Part shown: positions 8,746-16,209 of the stretch, one piece after another
How positions within the stretch are numbered: the stretch's first letter is position 1
Layout of the letters: each line of letters starts with the position of its first letter
Translations under genes and position numbers: made by a program
Source of the DNA: Streptomyces tailanensis
GTDB lineage: Bacteria; Actinomycetota; Actinomycetes; Streptomycetales; Streptomycetaceae
Reading direction: 5' to 3'
Assembly: GCF_008386495.1 (NCBI RefSeq)
Contig: NZ_VTHJ01000030.1
Span: forward strand, 1-64,000
DNA length: 64,000 nt
The notes under the pieces: generated by a model
What the model was told of the DNA's origin: nothing
The model's input: only the letters and a program-made list of their open reading frames with translations
Databases searched by the model: none

Positions 8746-9243
8746 TCAACGTCCCGCCTGCCGCGGACCGGCATCGCTGCCGTCGGCCGTACGGGGGCCG
8801 GGGCCTACGTCTTTGCCGGCGTCGTCGGTGGCGTCGTCCTCGACGCCTTCCCCGGTGTCCGCGTCCTCGCTCGCGCTCTCGCCGATGACGACCTCGAACC
8901 CGTTCTCCTTGCGGAAGGACTCGTAGATCTGGAGCAGCACCTGTTTCTGCCGCTCGTTCAGCGTGGGATCGGCGAGTATGACGGCGCGCGTCTCGATCTC
9001 TTCCCGGTCCCGCTCGGCGTCGAGGATCCCGGCCCGCACGTACAGCGTCTCGGCGGAGATCCGCAGCGCCTTGGCGACCTGCTGCAACACCTCCGCGCTC
9101 GGCTTGCGCAGCCCGCGCTCGATCTGGCTCAGATACGGATTGGACACCCCGGCGGCGTCGGCGAGCTGCCTGAGCGACAGCTGCGCGTTGCGCCGCTGTT
9201 CACGCAGATACTCACCGAGATTGCCGACGTTGAGCGATGCCAT
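8746..9243 (-). CDS. XRE-family transcriptional regulator
   Basis: A 165-residue regulator whose N-terminal helix-turn-helix is textbook: LGEYLREQRRNAQLSLRQLADAAGVSNPYLSQIERGLRKPSAEVLQQVAKAL (residues 8-59). The middle is acidic and helical and the C-terminus is a disordered Asp/Glu-rich tail. ATG 9243 follows ggtggagg. A perfect inverted repeat 27 bases upstream (9270-9297) is a likely autoregulatory operator. It probably also controls the adjacent HBHA-like gene. Confidence 0.9.
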   Translation of the reverse strand: MASLNVGNLGEYLREQRRNAQLSLRQLADAAGVSNPYLSQIERGLRKPSAEVLQQVAKALRISAETLYVRAGILDAERDREEIETRAVILADPTLNERQKQVLLQIYESFRKENGFEVVIGESASEDADTGEGVEDDATDDAGKDVGPGPRTADGSDAGPRQAGR

Positions 9244-9269
9244 GCCTCCACCATGCCCCACCCTCGCTA

Positions 9270-9297
9270 ACTTTTGCAAGCACCCGCTTGCAAAAGT
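9270..9297. promoter_or_regulatory. Inverted repeat, likely operator of the XRE gene
   Basis: acttttgcaag (9270-9280) and cttgcaaaagt (9287-9297) are exact reverse complements around cacccg. The core ttgcaag/cttgcaa is symmetric and AT-rich in a GC-rich region, as expected for a dimeric HTH operator overlapping the promoter of the XRE gene. It could instead form a hairpin in the leader RNA. Confidence 0.6.
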
Positions 9298-9327
9298 GCG
9301 CCATGCCACGCTGCGCCTCTGTTGAGC

Positions 9328-9350
9328 CTGAGCTCGCCACACCGCATACA
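9328..9350. repeat. 23-bp direct repeat, left flank of the Tn7-like element
   Basis: Begins ctgagctcgccaca and is identical to 15334-15356. It abuts the element's left terminal TG at 9351. The two copies exactly bracket the element, which marks it as a recent insertion, but 23 bp is much longer than the 5-bp duplication known for Tn7. Confidence 0.85.
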
Positions 9351-9356
9351 TGACCT

Positions 9357-9457
9357 GTCTCGCTGAAGGTGGGCCAGTCTCGGTCTATCTGAGCCATCTA
9401 CCCGCGCGTCTCAGTCAACCTTGGCCATCTGCTGTTCTGTCTCGCTCTTTCTGAGCC
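9357..9457. repeat. Left-end array of four 19-bp repeats (probable TnsB sites)
   Basis: Repeats of the form gtctcgNtNNNNNctgagcc lie at 9357-9375, 9377-9395, 9408-9426 and 9439-9457, all in the same orientation. Starts are spaced 20, 31 and 31 bases. The third is the most divergent. Ordered end repeats are how Tn7 TnsB recognises its ends. The array lies directly before the cargo gene and may overlap its promoter. Confidence 0.8.
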
Positions 9458-9515
9458 GCTGCCGCGCTTGGCTGCCTACGGTTGTACGACTGGTGACAAG
9501 GCGACGGGGGCAACG

Positions 9516-10364
9516 ATGCGCATCGCGGTGACTGGGGCGGCGGGCAGCCTGGGCGGGCGGGTCGTGCAGTTGCTCGCGGACCGGGCCGACGTGGACGTCG
9601 TAGCGATGACCAGAAGGAGGCTGCCTGCCGAGGCGTTTCCCCCGCAGGTGGAGATCGCCGTCGCCGACTACGCCGATCCGCCCGCTCTGCGTGCGGCGCT
9701 GAAGGGCGTGGACGCTCTGGTCTTCGTCTCCAGTGACGGGCCCGATGCACGGGTGCTGCTGCACCACCGCAACGTTGTCGCCGCCGTGGCGGCTGAGCGT
9801 GTCGGCCATGTCGTGGCGCTGAGCAGCGTTGACGCCGACATGGCGTCCCCGTTCTGCTACGCCGTGGCCAACCGGCTCACCGAGGATCTGCTTCTGGCTT
9901 CCGGCGTCCCGTGCTCGTTCGCCAGGGCTTCGCTGTACATCGAGTTCTTCCAAGCCTGGCTCACCGAGGCGCGCGCGACCGGGCTGCTGAGGCTTCCGGC
10001 AGCGGATGGCCGGGTCTCCCTGGTGGCGCGCGACGACGTGGCGCGCGCCCTCGCCGCACTCGCGGTGGGTGAGCCGACCGGCCGTCACCATGACATCACG
10101 GGACCCGAGTCGGTGGACCTGGCAGGCATCGCCTCGATCACGGCGGAGGCATGGGAGACGCCTGTCGTCTACGTAGACATCCCGGCTGACACGTACTGTG
10201 CTGAGACGGCGGCGACCGGCCTGGATCCCTGGTGGCTCTATGCCTTTTCGTCCATGTTCGCCTCGGTGCGCGAGCAGCGCTGGGATCGAGTCCGAAACGA
10301 CTACACCCAGCTGACCGGCCGCTCCCCTCTCGCTCTCCGCGACGTCCTATCAGCACACGGGTGA
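9516..10364 (+). CDS. NmrA/SDR-type NAD(P)-binding oxidoreductase (transposon cargo)
   Basis: A 282-residue atypical short-chain dehydrogenase or NmrA-like protein. The Rossmann nucleotide-binding motif VTGAAGSLGGRVVQLL is at the N-terminus; DYADPPALRAALKGVDALVFVSS and the SDR-like VVALSSVDA follow. A C-terminal substrate region contains WETPVVYVDIP. ATG 9516 was chosen because the Rossmann strand begins immediately and acggggg lies upstream. It sits between the left-end repeats and tnsA, the cargo position. Substrate is unknown; related proteins are quinone oxidoreductases or NADPH sensors. Confidence 0.8.
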   Translation: MRIAVTGAAGSLGGRVVQLLADRADVDVVAMTRRRLPAEAFPPQVEIAVADYADPPALRAALKGVDALVFVSSDGPDARVLLHHRNVVAAVAAERVGHVVALSSVDADMASPFCYAVANRLTEDLLLASGVPCSFARASLYIEFFQAWLTEARATGLLRLPAADGRVSLVARDDVARALAALAVGEPTGRHHDITGPESVDLAGIASITAEAWETPVVYVDIPADTYCAETAATGLDPWWLYAFSSMFASVREQRWDRVRNDYTQLTGRSPLALRDVLSAHG

Positions 10365-10467
10365 GAGCCGGACACCGCCGAGCGGGCCACGACGAGGTTC
10401 AGCGGGGCCGACTCAAGCACTCAGTCACAGGTCGTTGCACGTGGTCAGCGCGGAGTGGAGGTGGCTG

Positions 10468-10869
10468 GTGGAGGCTGAGGACTTCTGGCTGGAGTACGTC
10501 GACGCTCGCGGTGAGCTGCACGAGGGACCGCTTGAGGTGATGTGGTCGGCGCCTTTCGAGGCGGCCAGGCAGGTGCGGGCATTTCCGTCCTATCGGGGTC
10601 AGCGCGGTTTCCCCGGCTGGTACTGGGCTGCTACGGGTGCCGAGTTGGTGGGTTATGAGTCGTGGGTGGAACTCGGTCAGCTGATGCGGCTGGACTGTGA
10701 TCCGGACGTGGTGGCGATGGCGTCGCAGCCGTTCCGGCTCTCATGGCGGTCTGACGGCCGGAACCGGCGGATCAGCCACACTCCGGACTATTTCGTTCGC
10801 CGTCGGGATGGCACCGGTGTGGTCCTGGACGTGCGTCCGACGACCGGATCGAACCCCAGGACGCGGTGA
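10468..10869 (+). CDS. tnsA: TnsA-like endonuclease, N-terminal part (split gene)
   Basis: The 133 residues hold the N-terminal half of a TnsA-like transposase endonuclease: AEDFWLEYVDARGE, then YESWVELGQLMRLD and the nuclease core SHTPDYFVRR...GVVLDVRP. Asp of TPDY matches the catalytic Asp of TnsA; DVR replaces the usual QxK. Homologues continue as one chain of about 250 residues, but here the frame ends at TGA 10867. The shift lies near 10836-10846 and looks like a one-base loss. GTG 10468 has ggagg upstream. Either a sequencing error, a pseudogene or a genuinely split protein. Confidence 0.7.
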   Translation: MEAEDFWLEYVDARGELHEGPLEVMWSAPFEAARQVRAFPSYRGQRGFPGWYWAATGAELVGYESWVELGQLMRLDCDPDVVAMASQPFRLSWRSDGRNRRISHTPDYFVRRRDGTGVVLDVRPTTGSNPRTR

Positions 10870-11243
10870 AGTTCGAGGTCACGGCAGCGGCCTGCGCACG
10901 GGTGGGCTGGGGTTTCGAGCGGGTGGGCGTGCTCGATCCGGTGCTGGCGGCGAATCTCCGCTGGTTGTCGGGCTACCGGCATCCGCGGGTGCGGCGAGAT
11001 CCGGTGGCGGCGAAGCTGCTGGCGGCGTTCGCCCGGCCTCGGGGTCTGTTGGCGGGGGTCCGTGTCGTGGGTGATCCGATCGCCGTGCTCCCGGTGCTCT
11101 TCCATCTGATCTGGCGCGGGGAGCTGGCGGTGGATCTGGAAGCCGGTCTGCTGTCGGCGGCCACGCAGGTTCGCCGGGTGGCCGTGGTCGCGGAGGAGGT
11201 GGGAGGGGATGCCGACGCGTCCGCGGCTGCTGTCGCTGGGTGA
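10866..11243 (+). CDS. TnsA-like endonuclease, C-terminal part (split gene)
   Basis: These 125 residues continue the TnsA-like chain (KFEVTAAACARVGWGFERVG..., then winged-helix-like segments LSGYRHPRVRRDPVAAKLLAAF and LPVLFHLIWRGELAVDLE). The start GTG 10866 overlaps the stop of the N-terminal part as GTGA and has agga five bases upstream, so it could be translated by coupling. In Tn7 this domain contacts TnsC. The end overlaps tnsB by 35 bases. Confidence 0.65.
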   Translation: MKFEVTAAACARVGWGFERVGVLDPVLAANLRWLSGYRHPRVRRDPVAAKLLAAFARPRGLLAGVRVVGDPIAVLPVLFHLIWRGELAVDLEAGLLSAATQVRRVAVVAEEVGGDADASAAAVAG

Positions 11244-13293
11244 CAGGGTCCGCTACGACGGGCGGGAGCACACGGTTGCCGCCCTGCACGGCACGTCGGT
11301 GCGGCTGGTCGATGATGCCCAGGCCGCCAGCGTCGTGCTGCTGGGACACCTGCTGGCGTCGGAGGGTTTCACCGTGCTCAGCACCTCGTTGAGCCGTCCG
11401 CCGCTGCCGGAGGCCGGGGTATTGGAGGGGCTGCCGGAGGGAGCGGCACAGCGGGCTGAGTGGTGGCGGCGGCATCTGACCGAGCTGCTCACCGGCCGCC
11501 CGGACGGCAAGACCAACGTCGCGGTGCGGGCCGAGTACGACCCAACGGTGCACTCTCTGCGGCAGCGGGAGCTGACCAAGCTGGCCGAGCTGCGGGACTG
11601 CGGTGAGGAGGTGGGGCTGAGCACGCTGCGCCGGATGCGGTCCCGCTTCGAGAACGAAGGGGTGGCGGGCCTGGTGGACGGCAGGCTATGCAAGCCCGCC
11701 ATCGGCACGAGCCGGGCCGATCCCCGGGTAGTCGAAGCGATCGCGAAGGTCGCGGGCAGCCGGACGGACGAGCCGACCGTCTCCGCGCAGGTGCTGCGGC
11801 GCCGCGTCGAGCGGCTCCTGGTCGCCGAGCATGGTGCCGGAGCAGTCCGGATGCCGTCCAGGGCGACGTTCTACCGTCTGCTGGAAGCGGTCTCGACCGG
11901 GCAGCATCTGTTCGGTTCGGCTCGCACCCGCCGCTCGCTGGGCAAGCAGCCGAAGCGAATGTTCGGGCAGCTGACGGCGGCCCGGCCCGGCGAGGTGATG
12001 GAGATCGACTCCACGCCGCTGGACGTCATGGTCATCCACGATGACGGGACGGTGGACCGCTGCGAACTGACCGGGCTGATCGATCTGGCCACCCGGACTC
12101 TGGCCGCAGTGGTGCTGCGTCCGTCGACGAAGGCTGTCGATGCCGCGCTGCTGCTGGCACGCGCCATGACGCCGGAACCGGTGCGGCCCGGCTGGTCCGA
12201 CTCTCTGCGCATGTCGCGCTCTGTGCTGCCTTATACCTCCTTGCTGTCGCTGGACGAGCGGCTGGACAAGGCCGCCGCGGTCCCGGTGATCGTTCCGGAG
12301 ACGGTGGTCAGCGACCACGGCAAGGCGTTCATCTCGGACAACTTCCGCAATGCCTGCCGCCATTTGGGGATCTCGTTCCAGCCCGCCCACCCGGACACAC
12401 CGACCGACAGGCCGCATATCGAGCGGACTTTGGGCTCGGTGTCGACGATGTTCGCCCAGTACGTGGCCGGCTACACGGGACGCAGTGCCGAGATGCGGGG
12501 CAAGGCCCCGGCCGCTCAGGCGGCCTGGTCCATCCACGAGCTCCAGGAACTTCTCCAGGAGTGGATCGTCGTCTGGCAGTCCAGGCCGCACGACGGGCTG
12601 CGCGACCCCTTGATGCCGGACCGGCCACTGAGCCCGAACGAGAAGTACGCCGCGCTGGTGTCGGCGGCCGGATACGTCCCCGTCGCGCTCAGCCCGGAGG
12701 AGTACATCCAGCTCATGCCCCGTGAATGGCGGGTCATCGGCCGCAGCGGGGTGCGGATCAACAACCGTACTTACGACGCCCCCGGACTCGCTCCCTTCCG
12801 GCGTCAGCCTTCGGGGGCGGGTCCGGACGGCAAGCTCTGGGAGGTCCACTACGACCCTTACGACATCTCCTGTGTCTGGGTACGCAATCACCACGGCACG
12901 GGCTGGATCACCGCGACCTGGCGTCACCTGCGCACGTCTCCCGTCCCGATGGGCGAGCTGGTCTTCGACCGGGCTCACCAGATCCTGACCGAACGCGGGC
13001 AGCGCAAGCCGGACGAGGATGCCGTCGCACAGGTGGCGGCAGAGCTGCTGGACCGGGCCTCGGACGGGCCCGAACACGAGCCTGGCCGTCGGTCTGCGGG
13101 GAGAGGCAGTCCGGCCCGGCGACGCGACCGAAAGGTCGCCGCCCGTACCCGGGCCACCAGCGAGCCTGCCTGGCCGCGGCCGGCGCCCACGCCGGAGCCG
13201 GAACCGGCGGAGGACGAGGAGGTCGGCGAACTCGCCGACGTCGTCCCGCTGGAGATCTTCGACGCGCGCAAGGAGGCCGAGAAGTGGTGGTGA
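11209..13293 (+). CDS. tnsB: TnsB-like DDE transposase
   Basis: A 694-residue transposase of the Mu/TnsB class that joins the 3' ends to target DNA. Order: N-terminal helix-turn-helix regions (residues about 100-215, with LSTLRRMRSRFENEGVAGL), catalytic RNase-H fold with Asp267 (MEIDSTPLDV), Asp369 (VVSDHGKAF) and Glu405 (PHIERTLG), giving DD35E spacing, then a Mu C-terminal beta-barrel (INNRTYDAPGL) and a charged tail that probably binds TnsC. ATG 11209 follows gggagggg. All three catalytic residues are present, so it should be active. Confidence 0.93.
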   Translation: MPTRPRLLSLGDRVRYDGREHTVAALHGTSVRLVDDAQAASVVLLGHLLASEGFTVLSTSLSRPPLPEAGVLEGLPEGAAQRAEWWRRHLTELLTGRPDGKTNVAVRAEYDPTVHSLRQRELTKLAELRDCGEEVGLSTLRRMRSRFENEGVAGLVDGRLCKPAIGTSRADPRVVEAIAKVAGSRTDEPTVSAQVLRRRVERLLVAEHGAGAVRMPSRATFYRLLEAVSTGQHLFGSARTRRSLGKQPKRMFGQLTAARPGEVMEIDSTPLDVMVIHDDGTVDRCELTGLIDLATRTLAAVVLRPSTKAVDAALLLARAMTPEPVRPGWSDSLRMSRSVLPYTSLLSLDERLDKAAAVPVIVPETVVSDHGKAFISDNFRNACRHLGISFQPAHPDTPTDRPHIERTLGSVSTMFAQYVAGYTGRSAEMRGKAPAAQAAWSIHELQELLQEWIVVWQSRPHDGLRDPLMPDRPLSPNEKYAALVSAAGYVPVALSPEEYIQLMPREWRVIGRSGVRINNRTYDAPGLAPFRRQPSGAGPDGKLWEVHYDPYDISCVWVRNHHGTGWITATWRHLRTSPVPMGELVFDRAHQILTERGQRKPDEDAVAQVAAELLDRASDGPEHEPGRRSAGRGSPARRRDRKVAARTRATSEPAWPRPAPTPEPEPAEDEEVGELADVVPLEIFDARKEAEKWW

Positions 13294-14330
13294 ACGCTTC
13301 GGAGCCGGGCGGGGAAGAGACGGGTCTGCCTGATGACCGGACCGATCCCTCCACCCGGTTGGAGGGCTGGCAGCGGTTCGTGGAAGCCGACCCGGCTGTC
13401 TTCGACCTGCTGTCCGATCAGCGGTGGCAGGCCCTGACCCCGCAACTGCGGAAGACCTACGACGAGGCCCGGATCGCCTACCACTCCGAGTTGCAGGTCG
13501 TGCGCACGTCCGCGGTCAAGGAGATCGCGCATCAGGGACGGCTCCTGACCCTGCTCAACCAGCGTGAACACGGTGCCCGTCGCGGGATGATCGTCTCCGG
13601 CCAGTGGACGACCGGGAAGACCACGGCGCTGAAACAGCTCGGCCGCACCCACGAACTACGTGTCCAGCAGCGGTATCCGGGCAGCGACCGCATTCCCGTT
13701 GTCTACATCACCGCCCCGCCCAAAGGCTCCCCGCGCAAACTCGCCCTGAAGTTCGCCCGGTTCCTGGGCCTGCCCGTGATCAACCTGCGGCACAACACCA
13801 TCGATGTCACCAGCGCCGTCTGCCAGGTGATGATCGAGGCCCGCACCGAGCTGGTCCTGGTCGACGAGATCCACCTGCTCAACCACGCGACCACCGCAGG
13901 CGAGGACCTCTCCGATCACCTGAAGTACTTCACCGAGCACCTGCCGGCGACCTTCGTCTATGCGGGCATCAACGTCGAGAAGTCCGGGCTGTTCACCGGG
14001 ATCCGCGGCAAGCAGCTCGGAGGCCGCTGCATCCTGGTCCGCACCGGCGCCTTCCCCCGCAACACCGAGTGGCAGGCCCTGATCGCCTCGCTGGAGAGCA
14101 CTCTTCGCCTGCACCGCCACACGCCCGACACCCTGGCCGGTCTCTCGAAATACCTGCACCAGAGAACCGGCGGCATGATCGGGAGCCTCTCCCACCTGAT
14201 CCGGGCCGCAGCGATCTCCGCCATCCTCGACGGCAGCGAGCGCATCACCAAAGCCTCCCTGCGACACATCCGGATCGACCACAACAGCGAGTCGGATTCC
14301 CCGCCTGACGCAGGCAGGAAAGCGGGGTGA
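13284..14330 (+). CDS. tnsC: TnsC-like AAA+ ATPase
   Basis: A 348-residue AAA+ regulator that links target selection to the transposase. Walker A is GQWTTGKTTA with Lys112, and Walker B is LVLVDEIHLL with Asp194-Glu195; a sensor-1 stretch FVYAGINVEKSG and an arginine-rich GIRGKQLGGR follow. Three consecutive GTG codons (13284, 13287, 13290) lie after aaggagg (13270-13276); the first was taken because its spacing is best. It overlaps tnsB and couples by GTGA to tniQ. Confidence 0.9.
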   Translation: MVVNASEPGGEETGLPDDRTDPSTRLEGWQRFVEADPAVFDLLSDQRWQALTPQLRKTYDEARIAYHSELQVVRTSAVKEIAHQGRLLTLLNQREHGARRGMIVSGQWTTGKTTALKQLGRTHELRVQQRYPGSDRIPVVYITAPPKGSPRKLALKFARFLGLPVINLRHNTIDVTSAVCQVMIEARTELVLVDEIHLLNHATTAGEDLSDHLKYFTEHLPATFVYAGINVEKSGLFTGIRGKQLGGRCILVRTGAFPRNTEWQALIASLESTLRLHRHTPDTLAGLSKYLHQRTGGMIGSLSHLIRAAAISAILDGSERITKASLRHIRIDHNSESDSPPDAGRKAG

Positions 14331-15244
14331 ACAGGCCGTTCAAGGCCGTCGTCTTCCGTCCGCTGCCGCGTCCGCTCAAGCCCTTCCCACAGGAGACCGA
14401 AGCCTCGTTCCTGGACCGCCTCGCCACGGCCAACGCGATGCCCGTCCAACGCCTTCAGCGGCCCTCCCACTGGCTGGAATCCCGCCTGGATCCAGTCGGC
14501 CGGCTCAGCATCCTCAGCGGACAGCCTCAGACCTCGATCCAGTACGCGATCCCCCGCTGGGAGCGACAGGCGTGGAACATCCCCCAGGGTCCCTTCGCCG
14601 CAACTCCCCGATGGGCGTGCCGCCGCTGTGTCGCCCGCAGGACCGGCACCCCCGGCCAAGGCGTCATGGTCTGGATGTCGAAACACCACGACCAGGTCTG
14701 CATCCCCCATCGCCTCTGGATCGGCCGAGCCGTCGAAGCCCCCGCCAACCAGCTCGACCTTGCCGGCCTGCCGGAGATCGTCGCCGCCCAGAAACGTCAC
14801 TACCGGCTCCTTCGCCGCTACGGCCCCGACGTGGTCAACGTCTGCTACGAACAGACCTCCCGCTGCGGGACCACCCTCCTGCAGCACGGCTACCGGATCA
14901 GCGACCTCACACAGCGGCTCGCCCGGCTCCAGCCCCGCCCCGCCCGCACCGTCCGGCCGTGGGACCCCAAGCGCTACGCGGCGATCTATCCCGAGATCGT
15001 CAAAGCCATGGTGTTCTACGCAGCTCCGCACTGGCGCGGCCTGGCACTCTCCGGCGCTGATGAGGACTTTCGGGCCTTCCATGCAGAATTCATCCGGCGG
15101 CTCCCCAACGAAAGCTCCCTCCGCACCACCGCCAAGCTGTGGTTCATCCATCAACTCCGCATGATCGCGGACACCATCGAGACAGCGGCGGCCCTCGGCA
15201 ATGACAGCCCGAAGGACAACTCGGCTCCTGAAAGCCCAGGTTGA
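14327..15244 (+). CDS. tniQ: TniQ/TnsD-family target-selection protein
   Basis: A 305-residue TniQ protein. It opens with the family signature (LPRPLKPFPQETEASFLDRLATANAM), followed by a zinc-binding knuckle, WACRRC ... VCIPHRLW. The C-terminal part is helical and may bind target DNA. It is shorter than Tn7 TnsD (about 500 residues) and similar to TniQ of Tn5053-like elements. The GTG start overlaps the tnsC stop. The stop codon lies inside an end repeat (15233-15251), so the gene abuts the right end. Confidence 0.85.
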   Translation: MNRPFKAVVFRPLPRPLKPFPQETEASFLDRLATANAMPVQRLQRPSHWLESRLDPVGRLSILSGQPQTSIQYAIPRWERQAWNIPQGPFAATPRWACRRCVARRTGTPGQGVMVWMSKHHDQVCIPHRLWIGRAVEAPANQLDLAGLPEIVAAQKRHYRLLRRYGPDVVNVCYEQTSRCGTTLLQHGYRISDLTQRLARLQPRPARTVRPWDPKRYAAIYPEIVKAMVFYAAPHWRGLALSGADEDFRAFHAEFIRRLPNESSLRTTAKLWFIHQLRMIADTIETAAALGNDSPKDNSAPESPG

Positions 15245-15327
15245 GCGAGACGACCCCGGCCGCTACGTCTCGCTCGATCTGAGCCACGGCTGGTCAGAGA
15301 GCCGAAGTGGCTCAGGTCCATCGAGAC
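15233..15327. repeat. Right-end array of 19-bp repeats (probable TnsB sites)
   Basis: Matches to the left-end repeat lie at 15233-15251 (reverse strand), 15267-15285 (forward strand) and 15309-15327 (reverse strand, terminal). Two point inward as expected for a right end; the middle one is in the opposite orientation. The first overlaps the tniQ stop codon. Confidence 0.75.
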
Positions 15328-15333
15328 AGGTCA

Positions 15334-15356
15334 CTGAGCTCGCCACACCGCATACA
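15334..15356. repeat. 23-bp direct repeat, right flank of the Tn7-like element
   Basis: Identical to 9328-9350 and directly after the element's terminal CA at 15333. No tRNA or other known attachment gene covers it; it is intergenic between the XRE gene and the small kinase gene in the reconstructed empty site. Confidence 0.85.
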
Positions 15357-15382
15357 TGCCGGTTTCACGTGGTGAGCGGACC

Positions 15383-15907
15383 TCAGCTCTTGACGGCCTC
15401 CGCGATCCGCAGGGCGGCCTGGGCGGGTGTGAGGTGCGTGGTGTCGACGACCTCGGCCTCGGCGTGCAGCCATGTGCGGGCCGCCTCGGCGTAGGGCTCA
15501 AGGTATTTGAGACGGAACGGGGAGTCGGGGCCAAGAACAGTATCCCCCGCGATGCGCCCGCGGAGGGTGTCCTGGTCGGCGTGGAGGACGAAGTGTCGTA
15601 CCGGAATGGCATGTTGGGCGAGGCCCGTGCTGATCTCGCGCCAGTACTGCTCGACCAGGACAGTCATGGGCACCACCAGAGTGCCGCCGGTGTAGTCGAG
15701 TACACGGCGGGCGGTCTCGACCACGAGCGGCCGCCACGGCGGCCAGTGCTGGAAGTTGTCCGTCTCGGGCAGCCCCGGCGTGATGTCCATGAGTGTCTCG
15801 CCGACCTTCTCGGCGTCGAACACCCGTGAATCCGGGATCAGCTGCTGCACGAGCGCACTGGTCGTCGTCTTGCCCGCGCCATGGGTGCCATTGAGCCATA
15901 CGATCAC
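15383..15907 (-). CDS. AAA-family ATPase / P-loop nucleotide kinase-like protein
   Basis: A 174-residue P-loop protein. Walker A is LNGTHGAGKTTTS at residues 5-17; a HVLHAD-like strand (FVLHADQDTLRGRI) and an Arg-rich lid region follow, similar to AAA_18/33 kinases and to streptomycete ATP-binding proteins near resistance genes. The predicted start is GTG 15907 because the beta strand before the P-loop begins there. Substrate is unknown. In the pre-insertion locus it would be the neighbour of the XRE gene. Confidence 0.75.
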   Translation of the reverse strand: MIVWLNGTHGAGKTTTSALVQQLIPDSRVFDAEKVGETLMDITPGLPETDNFQHWPPWRPLVVETARRVLDYTGGTLVVPMTVLVEQYWREISTGLAQHAIPVRHFVLHADQDTLRGRIAGDTVLGPDSPFRLKYLEPYAEAARTWLHAEAEVVDTTHLTPAQAALRIAEAVKS

Positions 15908-16027
15908 GGGACCCCACGCTAGCGCTGTGCAAGCCGCGGGAACGGGCACGGCAGAAATCCGGTAAGCCCTGGCCTGGTTCTGAGGTCCGCCGTCTGACTG
16001 TCGGCATCCTCCTCCACAGTCACCCGC

Positions 16028-16159
16028 GTGACGGATCCCTCCTACCTTGCCGCGATCCAGAAGTCGTACGACACCATCGCCGCCGACTACGCGGAACTCG
16101 TCAAGTCCCCGACGGAGCTGGGTCCGTTGTCACGCGGTGAGGAATTCCTGGCGGCCTCA
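16028..16159 (+). pseudogene. 5' fragment of a class I SAM methyltransferase gene
   Basis: The start reads TDPSYLAAIQKSYDTIAADYAELV, the usual N-terminus of a Streptomyces class I methyltransferase family, up to about ELGPLSRG (16140). After that the frame continues as unrelated sequence and the SAM-binding motifs are missing. It appears to be a truncated gene fused to unrelated sequence before the GNAT gene at 16210. The fragment begins with GTG 16028. Confidence 0.6.
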
Positions 16160-16209
16160 CCCTGGCGGAAAACCACAGCGCACACCTGCGGCATGGGAAA
16201 TCATGAAGC

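Larger units (their letters stand above)
9351..15333 (+). mobile_element. Tn7-like transposon with tnsA(split)-tnsB-tnsC-tniQ and one cargo gene
   Basis: The element is 5,983 bp. It starts tgacctgtctcg and ends with the reverse complement cgagacaggtca, so the terminal inverted repeats match in 14 of 15 positions and have the TG...CA ends of DDE elements. Inside are an oxidoreductase gene, then tnsA-, tnsB-, tnsC- and tniQ-like genes, all on the + strand and mostly overlapping. Both ends carry arrays of 19-bp repeats (left 9357-9457, right 15233-15327). No CRISPR or Cas gene is present, so targeting would rest on TniQ and TnsC. Confidence 0.88.

Noticed and set aside
9328..9350. tRNA-type attachment site
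   Set aside because: No tRNA gene or tyrosine integrase is present; the element encodes DDE-type transposition proteins.
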